7,219 bases of DNA from an uncultured Dyadobacter sp. (GTDB taxonomy: Bacteria > Bacteroidota > Bacteroidia > Cytophagales > Spirosomataceae): assembly GCA_946481035.1 (NCBI GenBank), contig CAMLNK010000191.1, positions 1-7,219 of the forward strand, written 5' to 3'. Below are positions 1-6,167 of the stretch, in pieces. A program made the position numbers and the translations under genes. The notes beneath the pieces were generated by a model. The model did no database searches. It saw only the letters and a program-made list of their open reading frames with translations, and was not told the origin of the DNA. The stretch's first letter is position 1. The number at the start of each line of letters is the position of its first letter.

Positions 1-112
1 TACGCCCAACAGCGCTACGCCAACCAGCGCCATTAACCTGTCGTCGGGACTGGACTACACGTCATTCCCTTCCTACCGGTCGTACACGCTTGGTTTAAAG
101 GTGACTTTCTGA
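1..112 (+). CDS. SusC-type TonB-dependent outer-membrane transporter, C-terminal end only
   Basis: Only the last 36 codons are present. The frame starts at base 2 and ends at TGA 110-112, and the rest lies left of the window. The tail reads ...SSGLDYTSFPSYRSYTLG then LKVTF-stop. This is the usual last beta-strand of SusC/RagA porins: a 'P..R.Y.LGL.v.F' strand ending in a terminal Phe, the signal for BAM-mediated insertion in the outer membrane. SusC proteins form the TonB-powered channel beneath a SusD lid and import oligosaccharides or other bulky ligands. The susD-like gene begins 52 bases downstream, the canonical susC-susD order. The fragment is too short to predict a substrate. The identification rests on the tail motif plus the neighbour. 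Confidence 0.85.
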   Translation, partial: TPNSATPTSAINLSSGLDYTSFPSYRSYTLGLKVTF

Positions 113-164
113 TCTCTCTAATCAAAACGAATGCTAACAACGGGACTTTAGAATTTTAATACTT

Positions 165-1691
165 ATGAAATATATCTCGATCCTTTCCCTGCTGGTGATG
201 TGCTTTGCGGTGTCCTGCGAAGGGCTTATAGAACCCAAGGTGTACAGCATCCTTACCGACGCGAACGCTTTCCAATCGAAAGACGACGCCATTGCCGCCG
301 TGAACGCGGCCTATTCCCGGCTGAAACAGCCCAGCGGGAGCAACGATTCCTGGATGTACTATGCGGGATTCCAGGTGACGATCACCGACCTTACCACCGA
401 CGCCGGCCATGCAAAAGCCGGTGGCGATGTGGGACTGATGTCGGATGCCAACTGGGGCCCTGCCAATACCTACCTGGCCTATGCGTGGCAGCATCAGTTC
501 AAACTGGTGTCCGACGTGAATAATGCCCTCTACTACATCCCGCAGATTAAAACGCTGAAAGATTCGGAGCGGACACAATTTCTGAGCGAGCTGAAATTCC
601 TGCGGTCGCTGGGCTATTTCGACCTGACGAATGCCTTCGGCCCGGTGCCCCTGATGACGGAGGATTCTACCGCCAAAAGCATTCAGAGTCCTAACTACGG
701 CGCAGCTATGCCCGTTACGGAATTGTCGAAGATCAATCAGCAGATCATCGCCGATCTGGAATATGCGGCACAAAACCTGCCCCTGAACTACGCAAGCAGC
801 GCCATTTATAAAACCAACGACGTAGGCCGTGCTACCAAAGGATCGGCCCTGGCCCTGCTCTGCAAATTGTACATGCGTGAAAAACAATGGCAGAAGGTAG
901 CCGACATTACCCAACAGATCATCGACTTGAAGGAATATGCACTCTATCCGTCTTACTCCGGGCTTTTCGCGGAAAGCAATAAATGGTGCTCCGAAAATAT
1001 CTTCAGTGCGTTATCGAATAACCTGGTCGACGGTACGGAAATGATGAACCACTTTGGTCCGCTCAACCACCAGGAAGTCAGCAACAGATGGCAGTATTTC
1101 GCCATACCGTGGTATTTCTGGAATACTTTCGAAAAAAATGACGAGCGCCGTGAGATGTTCTACTACGATTATATCGGAACGGACGGACTGCATTACGTGC
1201 AGGCTCCCGCCGGACAGACCAATCCGCCGAAGGGCTACTATTACCTGGCGGACGTAGCCTCCAAAAAATACGCAGATCCGAAAGGTTCGACGACCTACCT
1301 CGACGGCCACGTGTTCCCGATCATCCGCTACGCCGACATTCTCATGTGCCGTGCCGAAGCATTGAACGAGCTCACTGGCCCTAATGCCGAAAGCATTCAG
1401 CTGATCAACCAGGTAAAAGCGCGCTCGAAAGCCAAATTGCTGGGCGCAGCGGGTACATTCACCAAGGATGCCCTGCGTGACGCGATCCTGCAAGAGCGCG
1501 GATGGGAGTTCTTCTTCGAATGCAAACGCCGCGAGGACCTTATCCGGATGGACAAGTACCAGAGCGTCGTGAACACGTACCTGAGCGCCATCGGCAAAAC
1601 CCCGCGGATCGATATTAACAAACACAGATATTTCCCGTACCCACAGGCACAGGTAGACATTAACCCTAACCTTTCGAATACCGGCAGATAA
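165..1691 (+). CDS. SusD/RagB-family nutrient-binding outer-membrane lipoprotein
   Basis: 508 aa, a normal SusD length. The N-terminus is a lipoprotein signal peptide: Lys2, a hydrophobic core (ISILSLLVMCFAV), then Ser17-Cys18, the probable lipidated cysteine. Two SusD family blocks close the protein. One is the ERGWEFFFECKRREDLIR segment (residues 444-461), equivalent to the usual 'ERR.ELafEg.Rw.DL.R'. The other is the extreme C-terminus, FPYPQAQVDINPNL (490-503), equivalent to 'fPIP..EId.NPnL.QNpGY'. The N-terminal part (from about residue 38, DDAIAAVNAAYSRL) fits the TPR-like SusD N-domain. The role in this family is to act as a surface lid that captures ligand and hands it to the partner SusC. 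The ATG follows an A/T-rich leader (TTTAGAATTTTAATACTT) with no Shine-Dalgarno, typical of Bacteroidota. It is co-transcribed with the upstream susC and probably terminated by the hairpin at 1707-1750. The ligand is unknown, since no glycoside hydrolase, lyase or sulfatase lies next to it here. Confidence 0.95.
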   Translation: MKYISILSLLVMCFAVSCEGLIEPKVYSILTDANAFQSKDDAIAAVNAAYSRLKQPSGSNDSWMYYAGFQVTITDLTTDAGHAKAGGDVGLMSDANWGPANTYLAYAWQHQFKLVSDVNNALYYIPQIKTLKDSERTQFLSELKFLRSLGYFDLTNAFGPVPLMTEDSTAKSIQSPNYGAAMPVTELSKINQQIIADLEYAAQNLPLNYASSAIYKTNDVGRATKGSALALLCKLYMREKQWQKVADITQQIIDLKEYALYPSYSGLFAESNKWCSENIFSALSNNLVDGTEMMNHFGPLNHQEVSNRWQYFAIPWYFWNTFEKNDERREMFYYDYIGTDGLHYVQAPAGQTNPPKGYYYLADVASKKYADPKGSTTYLDGHVFPIIRYADILMCRAEALNELTGPNAESIQLINQVKARSKAKLLGAAGTFTKDALRDAILQERGWEFFFECKRREDLIRMDKYQSVVNTYLSAIGKTPRIDINKHRYFPYPQAQVDINPNLSNTGR

Positions 1692-1706
1692 TCGCCGGGC
1701 AAGCAT

Positions 1707-1750
1707 GCAGACAGGCAGTACGCGTTCCCGTGTATTGCCTGCTGCCTTTT
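1707..1750 (+). terminator. Strong hairpin terminator (or 3'-stability hairpin) after susD
   Basis: Fifteen bases after the susD stop, bases 1707-1724 pair with 1729-1745. GCAG (1707-1710) pairs with CTGC (1742-1745), CAGGCA (1712-1717) with TGCCTG (1736-1741), TAC (1719-1721) with GTA (1732-1734), and CG (1723-1724) with CG (1729-1730). There are two G-U wobbles (1718/1735 and 1722/1731), one bulged A (1711) and a four-base loop TTCC. This gives 17 pairs in all. The stem is followed by CTTTT (1746-1750), a short T-tract, so intrinsic termination may be incomplete. A weaker competing stem, CTGCC 1742-1746 with GGCAG 1755-1759, reuses the 3' arm. The hairpin has no A-tract on its left side, so it is oriented for plus-strand transcription only. 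Confidence 0.75.
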
Positions 1751-1776
1751 CCGGGGCAGGTTTTGAATTATATTTA
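1747..1776 (+). promoter_or_regulatory. Candidate promoter for the sulfation operon
   Basis: After the susD hairpin the DNA turns A/T-rich for about 30 bases before the ATG at 1801. TATATTTA (1769-1776) matches the Bacteroidota -7 element TAnnTTTG in all but the last base. A TTTT (1747-1750) sits 18 bases upstream, where a -33 TTTG-like element would be expected, but it is a poor match. A start site near 1783 would leave a leader of about 18 bases. The main support is positional: the lipoprotein gene lies downstream of a strong terminator and needs its own promoter unless readthrough supplies it. Confidence 0.3.
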
Positions 1777-1800
1777 CCAATACATTACACGGTTTCCCCT

Positions 1801-3198
1801 ATGCAACGTATCCTCCTCGCGCTCGCGATCCTGGCCACCGGCCTGACTTTTATCGGCTGCAATGGCACAGGTATCGAAACGATCAGTCTCAGTGCTCCGG
1901 GCAGGAATACGCTGAAAGTGAAGATCGATGTCAAAACCACCGACCCCTGCGCGGTCCGGATCGAGTACTGGCAGAAGACCGATTCATTGCACAAGTTCAC
2001 GACGAATGCATCCCCTGTGGGTACCGACCACGCATTGGTGCTGACCAACCTGCGTCCCAAGTCCCAGTACCTTTACCGTATTATTTCTTCCGACGGCGGC
2101 GAGGAAACTACCAGCAAAGTCTATGATTTCCGCACGTCGGGCTACCCTATGTGGATCCAGGATTTTTTCCAGACCATCGCCCCGGATCCGGCGGTCGTGC
2201 CGGAGGCATTCAAAAAAGGGTTCATCCTCCTTTCCCGCCGCGAAACACCGGGTATTATTTTCCTGCTCGACCACAAAGGCGATATCCGCTGGTACCATCA
2301 GGTGAACGGGACCGGCTTCAAAACCACACATTTCACACGCAACAAAACCATCCTGTCCATTCTGGGCACGGAAGAATATCCTACCAGCTACGGCAATGAA
2401 ATCCTGGAAGTATCGCTCACCGGCGACACCTTGCTGCACCTGAAAAAAGGCGAGAACGATTTCAGAGAAACGATCCACCACGAAATCATCCTCAACAACC
2501 ACAGCCAGATCGTAACCCTGAATGAGCAGACGCGCATTATGGACCTCAGTTCCGTCGGCGGCAACGAGCAGGACACTGTCAAAAGCGATGGCATTCTCGT
2601 GCTCGACCGCAACGGTAAAAAAGTATGGGGTTGGTCGGTGTTCGATGCGCTCGACCCGCTGAAAGACCCGAAAATAATGCAGGAGAAAAAGGATTGGATG
2701 CATGCCAACAGCGTGAGCTTTGATCGCGACGGCAATTACCTGATGTCCTTCTACAACAACGGGCAAATCTGGAAGATCGACTCCAAAACCGGTAAGGTAC
2801 TCTGGAAATTTGGCCGCGGCGGCGATTTCAAAATGCCGGCAAAAGGTGTTTTCGACCAGGGGCACGCCGTTCACCGCAATGCGGAATGCGATCTGATGCT
2901 CTTCGACAACGGTACGAGCAAACAAACTACCCGGACGCTCACATTCAGCCTTGACGAAGCGAACAAAACTTCGGTTTTGAAACACCACATTACATTACCC
3001 AAAGAATTTTATACCGCGCGCATGGGCAGCGCCTACCTGGTGGGGCCCGATGCCGTACTGCATTGCAGCTCCAAGACCAACAGCATTGTACTCACCAACC
3101 TGGACGGACGTTTTCTGTGGGCGCTCAAAAGCACGATTATGCCCTACCGCGCCGAATTTGTTCCACAATCGCAGGTTGTACCCTACCTGGTAAACTGA
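1801..3198 (+). CDS. Arylsulfotransferase (ASST)-family lipoprotein
   Basis: 465 aa. I chose ATG 1801 because it opens a clear lipoprotein signal peptide: MQR, a hydrophobic run, then FIGC with Cys20 lipidated. An in-frame ATG at 1705 would prefix 32 residues lacking any export signal and would start upstream of the susD terminator stem. After the signal comes a beta-sandwich-like N-domain (about residues 25-115, with LTNLRPKSQYLYRI resembling ASST_N/Fn3 folds). A beta-propeller-like region follows with ASST hallmarks: DWMHANS (298-304, His301), GKVLWKFGRGG, FDQGHAVHR (His355, His358, Arg359) and LFDNG (367-371). Family role: PAPS-independent transfer of sulfuryl from a phenolic sulfate donor to a phenol through a sulfohistidine. 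His301 and His355 plausibly match two of the known active-site histidines. The nucleophile cannot be assigned without alignment, although His421 lies in a suitable region. The usual Gln-His pair reads Gln-Gly-His here. Lipidation places it in the periplasm or outer membrane. First gene of a five-gene unit, with chrA 8 bases downstream. Fold assignment is firm; activity and donor are inferred. Confidence 0.85.
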   Translation: MQRILLALAILATGLTFIGCNGTGIETISLSAPGRNTLKVKIDVKTTDPCAVRIEYWQKTDSLHKFTTNASPVGTDHALVLTNLRPKSQYLYRIISSDGGEETTSKVYDFRTSGYPMWIQDFFQTIAPDPAVVPEAFKKGFILLSRRETPGIIFLLDHKGDIRWYHQVNGTGFKTTHFTRNKTILSILGTEEYPTSYGNEILEVSLTGDTLLHLKKGENDFRETIHHEIILNNHSQIVTLNEQTRIMDLSSVGGNEQDTVKSDGILVLDRNGKKVWGWSVFDALDPLKDPKIMQEKKDWMHANSVSFDRDGNYLMSFYNNGQIWKIDSKTGKVLWKFGRGGDFKMPAKGVFDQGHAVHRNAECDLMLFDNGTSKQTTRTLTFSLDEANKTSVLKHHITLPKEFYTARMGSAYLVGPDAVLHCSSKTNSIVLTNLDGRFLWALKSTIMPYRAEFVPQSQVVPYLVN

Positions 3199-3206
3199 CG
3201 CGGCCT

Positions 3207-4379
3207 ATGCAACCGGTACCTGCCTACCTTTTCGTCACCTTCCTGAAAATCGGCGCTACGTCGTGGGGCGGCTTCATGTCGCTGATCTCGATGATCCAGA
3301 AAAAGGTGGTGGAAAAAGACCGGATGCTCGACAATGCGAAGGTACTCGAAGGCATTTCACTCGCCTCGGTGCTGCCCGGGCCGATGGCCGTCAATGTAGT
3401 TTCATTTGTAGGTTACCAGCTCGGCGGGTGGAAAGGGTCGCTGATCAGCGTCGCGGCGGCTATTCTTCCGTCATTTTTGCTGATGCTGGCCCTGTCGCAT
3501 TTCTACTTTCAATATGGCGATGTGCCCGCGATGAGCCATTTCTTTGCGGGGATATTGCCTGCCGTCGCGGCCATTATCATCAGTGTGGCGATCAGCATGG
3601 GGCGCAAAAGCATTTCGGATGTCCCGCAGGCAGCCATTGCCATCGCCGCTGCCGTGGTGGTTTTTATTTCAAAATCCTATTTCACAACCCTGGCCATTCT
3701 GCTGGTATGCGCGCTGGCGGGGTATTGGATTTATTTCAAAAAGACAACTTCAACAGTGGCAACCGAACCTGTGCGGCAGAGACTTAAAATACCCTACCCA
3801 CTGCTTTCTGTCCTGATCCTCGCCATTGTGCTGATCGCCTGGCCGCAAAGCAACCCGCTGGCCGCATTGCACCGTAGCATTCTGCTGACATTCTCCGGCA
3901 TGAGCCTGACCCAATTCGGCGGCGGATATGTGATTATCCCCGCCATGCAGAAGATCATCGTCGACGGCCACCGCTGGCTTTCCGACCGTGCCTTTGCCGA
4001 CGCGATCGCCATGGGGCAGGTTACGCCCGGGCCGATTTTTATCAGCGCCACTTTTATCGGTTATAAACTCGCCGGTTTCTGGGGGGCGCTCAATGCTACG
4101 GTTGCTATTTTCACGCCGACTGCCGTCCTTACCGTCATATGTTCCCGTTTTTTTGACAAAATCAGCCAATCCGAACTGGTCATCGCCATCTTCAAAGGCT
4201 TACGGCCAGCCATTATCGGGATGATCGTTTCGGCCGGTATCTCCATTTTGTGGGGCGATGGCATTACCGCTTTTTCGGTAACCGTGTTCGCTGCGGCGCT
4301 TGGCGCAACGATTTATTTCAAAACCGACCCGGCGTTGGTGGTACCGGCCGCCGGCATTCTTGGATTGTTAATCCTGTAA
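3207..4379 (+). CDS. chrA: Two-domain CHR-family (chromate/sulfate-type) inner-membrane transporter
   Basis: 390 aa, the usual length of long-chain (two-domain) CHR proteins. Two homologous halves are visible. The first contains FLKIGATSWGGF (about 12-23), then SVLPGPMAVN and VGYQLGGWKGSL. The second repeats the pattern as FSGMSLTQFGGGYVIIP, then GQVTPGPIFISATFIGYKL and GFWGAL. The paired PGP motifs and the 'F..g..sfGG' helices are diagnostic of the family, and about ten hydrophobic segments are evident. A charged cytosolic-looking linker (KKTTSTVATEPVRQRLK) separates the halves. The start at 3207, 8 bases after the ASST stop, gives a membrane protein from its first residues. The longer in-frame ATG at 3063 would overlap the ASST gene by 136 bases with non-membrane sequence. 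Known members efflux chromate, and some are linked to sulfate. Placed among sulfation genes, the natural substrate here may be sulfate or a sulfated product, which is inference. The next gene begins 3 bases after its stop. Confidence 0.92.
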   Translation: MQPVPAYLFVTFLKIGATSWGGFMSLISMIQKKVVEKDRMLDNAKVLEGISLASVLPGPMAVNVVSFVGYQLGGWKGSLISVAAAILPSFLLMLALSHFYFQYGDVPAMSHFFAGILPAVAAIIISVAISMGRKSISDVPQAAIAIAAAVVVFISKSYFTTLAILLVCALAGYWIYFKKTTSTVATEPVRQRLKIPYPLLSVLILAIVLIAWPQSNPLAALHRSILLTFSGMSLTQFGGGYVIIPAMQKIIVDGHRWLSDRAFADAIAMGQVTPGPIFISATFIGYKLAGFWGALNATVAIFTPTAVLTVICSRFFDKISQSELVIAIFKGLRPAIIGMIVSAGISILWGDGITAFSVTVFAAALGATIYFKTDPALVVPAAGILGLLIL

Positions 4380-4382
4380 CCC

Positions 4383-5399
4383 ATGACATTCACCCCCGTT
4401 CAAATCATCGGCACCCAGCGAAGCGGCTCCAATTTGCTGCGACTGATGCTCAATCAGCTGCCCGAAGTATCGGCGCCGCACCCGCCCCATATCCTCGAAA
4501 GGCTGATGCCCCTGTTGCCTGCTTACGGCGACCTGGCCGTTGAAAGTCAGTTTACCCGGCTAATCGAAGATGTATGCACGCTGGTGGAAACCAATCCCGT
4601 ACCCTGGACGGCCGTTACCCTCGATCGCGCGACAATCCGGCGGCAATGCGAGGCGGCTACCCTGCCCGAAATTGCCAGGGTGGTGTATGAGTTGAAAGCC
4701 GCGGCCGACGGCGCGCGCATCTGGACGTGCAAGAGCATGGCCAATATCCATTATGCCGGCGAGCTCGAAAAGTACAGCACGCCGCCCCGTTATATCCACC
4801 TTTTCCGCGACGGGCGGGACGTGGCGCTTTCTTTCAAAAAGGCCATTGTAGGCGAAAAACACAGCTACCATCTCGCGCAGCAGTGGAAGAGCGAGCAGGA
4901 GGCTTCCATTGCATTATTTGAAAAACTGGGCCCCGGGCGCGTGCTGCGCGTGCGTTACGAGGATTTATTGAAGGCCCCTGAAAATGAATTGAAACGGATA
5001 TGTTCGTTCATTGGAGCGCAATACTCGGAAACGGCGCTGGCCTACCACGAGTCGGCCGAATCGCGGGAAACGGCCAATTCGGGGCTGATGTGGCAGAATG
5101 TGGTGAAACCCGTCCTCACCGACAACCACCGGAAGTTCCTGGCCGGGCTTTCCGAAACCGATATCCGTATTTTCGAGCGTGTGGCAGGCGATACCCTGGA
5201 AAAACTGGGCTACGAGCGCGTTTTTGAGCAGGATAATGTACCTTTCACAGCGCCGGAGATTGCGGATTTTTCCCAAATAAACCAGGAACTGAAAAAGGAA
5301 TTCAGAAGTAAACTAAGGCCCGAAGACCTGGAAAAAAGGCGACCGCAGGAGCAGCTCCTGAAAGCGATTTCCAGCCGTGTACCGCTTTTTACGCATTGA
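4383..5399 (+). CDS. PAPS-dependent-type sulfotransferase
   Basis: 338 aa with no signal peptide or membrane segment, so cytosolic. The 5'-phosphosulfate loop is at the N-terminus: IIGTQRSGSNLLR (8-20), a P-loop-like 'T.RSGS.LL' that grips the sulfate donor. The 3'-phosphate-binding motif is HLFRDGRDVALSFKK (139-153), with Arg142 and Ser150 the expected PAP contacts. VRYEDLL (190-196) is the conserved 'RYEdL' segment. These match the Sulfotransfer_1/Sulfotransfer_3 superfamily, which moves the sulfuryl group of PAPS to a hydroxyl or amine acceptor and releases PAP. The C-terminus after about residue 290 is a highly charged, probably helical tail (EFRSKLRPEDLEKRR...). The acceptor cannot be inferred; small molecules, lipids and glycans are all possible. 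It sits 3 bases after chrA and 6 bases before cysQ, next to the genes that make its donor and destroy its inhibitory product, which strongly supports a PAPS-using role. Confidence 0.93.
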   Translation: MTFTPVQIIGTQRSGSNLLRLMLNQLPEVSAPHPPHILERLMPLLPAYGDLAVESQFTRLIEDVCTLVETNPVPWTAVTLDRATIRRQCEAATLPEIARVVYELKAAADGARIWTCKSMANIHYAGELEKYSTPPRYIHLFRDGRDVALSFKKAIVGEKHSYHLAQQWKSEQEASIALFEKLGPGRVLRVRYEDLLKAPENELKRICSFIGAQYSETALAYHESAESRETANSGLMWQNVVKPVLTDNHRKFLAGLSETDIRIFERVAGDTLEKLGYERVFEQDNVPFTAPEIADFSQINQELKKEFRSKLRPEDLEKRRPQEQLLKAISSRVPLFTH

Positions 5400-5405
5400 A
5401 AAACC

Positions 5406-6167
5406 ATGCAGATAGACATCAACATACTACCGGCCATAGCGCGTGAAGCCGGAAATGCCATCATGGCGATCTACAACGATCCCGCACGGGCGGGCGAAGT
5501 GGAAAGCAAAGCCGACGATTCGCCGCTGACGCTCGCCGACAAAGCCTCTCATGAGGTGATTATCGCTGCGCTGGCCGCGCATTTCCCCGGCATACCCGTG
5601 CTTTCCGAAGAAGGCCGCGATATTCCGTTCGAAGAAAGGAAAAACTGGCATACCTACTGGTGCGTCGACCCGCTTGACGGCACCAAGGAATTTGTCAAAC
5701 GAAACGGGGAATTCACTGTCAACATCGCGCTCATACGCGACCGCAAGCCCGTTATGGGCGTTATATATGTACCCGTGACGGGCGTGACCTACTACGCCGA
5801 CCAGGCAGGCGGGGCCTGGAAAACCGATCCCGCAGGCAATGCAGCCCGGCTTCAAACCAGCAATGCCGCCGATCACTGGACAGCGGTAGGCAGCCGTTCG
5901 CACGGCAGCCCGGAGGAAGCCGCAGTGCTGGCGCGGTACCCTGTCACAAGCCAGGTGTCGGTAGGTAGCTCCATCAAGTTCTGCTTCATTGCAGAAGGGC
6001 TCGCGCACATTTATTTCCGGCAAGGGCCTACCATGGAATGGGACACCGCCGCCGGGCAGGCCATACTCGAATGCAGCGGCGGCAAAATGACCACGGCGGC
6101 CGGCGAGCCATTTTTGTACAATAAGGAATCGCTGCTCAACGGCAGTTTTCTCTGCCTTTGCCAATGA
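5406..6167 (+). CDS. cysQ: 3'(2'),5'-bisphosphate nucleotidase CysQ (PAP phosphatase)
   Basis: 253 aa, typical CysQ length, in the Mg-dependent, lithium-sensitive inositol-monophosphatase superfamily. All metal-site motifs are intact: SEEG (67-70, Glu68/Glu69), DPLDGT (88-93, Asp88 and Asp91) and EWDTAAG (211-217, Asp213). The run KEFVKRNGEFTVNIALI (94-110) is characteristic of CysQ rather than of inositol monophosphatase. The enzyme hydrolyses 3'-phosphoadenosine 5'-phosphate to AMP and phosphate in the cytosol. This relieves product inhibition of sulfotransferases and may also limit PAPS accumulation. ATG 5406 is 6 bases after the sulfotransferase stop, and the stop codon overlaps the cysC start as ATGA, indicating translational coupling. 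In this context it acts as the recycling arm of the PAPS cycle. Confidence 0.95.
   Translation: MQIDINILPAIAREAGNAIMAIYNDPARAGEVESKADDSPLTLADKASHEVIIAALAAHFPGIPVLSEEGRDIPFEERKNWHTYWCVDPLDGTKEFVKRNGEFTVNIALIRDRKPVMGVIYVPVTGVTYYADQAGGAWKTDPAGNAARLQTSNAADHWTAVGSRSHGSPEEAAVLARYPVTSQVSVGSSIKFCFIAEGLAHIYFRQGPTMEWDTAAGQAILECSGGKMTTAAGEPFLYNKESLLNGSFLCLCQ

Noticed and set aside
113..164. Separate promoter or regulatory RNA between susC and susD
   Set aside because: Only 52 bases, A/T-rich near the start codon, with no hairpin; it reads as an ordinary intra-operon leader.
1705..1800. Upstream in-frame ATG at 1705 as the ASST-lipoprotein start
   Set aside because: It adds 32 residues before an obvious lipoprotein signal peptide and overlaps the susD hairpin; ATG 1801 is far better.
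1984..2988. Long minus-strand open frame opposite the ASST gene
   Set aside because: No recognisable domain or signal; it is a shadow of a GC-rich, clearly conserved plus-strand gene. The same applies to the minus-strand frames at 156-914, 1011-1706 and 5427-6164.
3063..3206. Upstream in-frame ATG at 3063 as the CHR transporter start
   Set aside because: It would overlap the ASST gene by 136 bases with hydrophilic, non-family sequence; ATG 3207 begins exactly at the first CHR segment.
6158..6163. TTG start for cysC
   Set aside because: It adds only two residues; the ATG at 6164 with ATGA overlap to cysQ is the standard coupled start.
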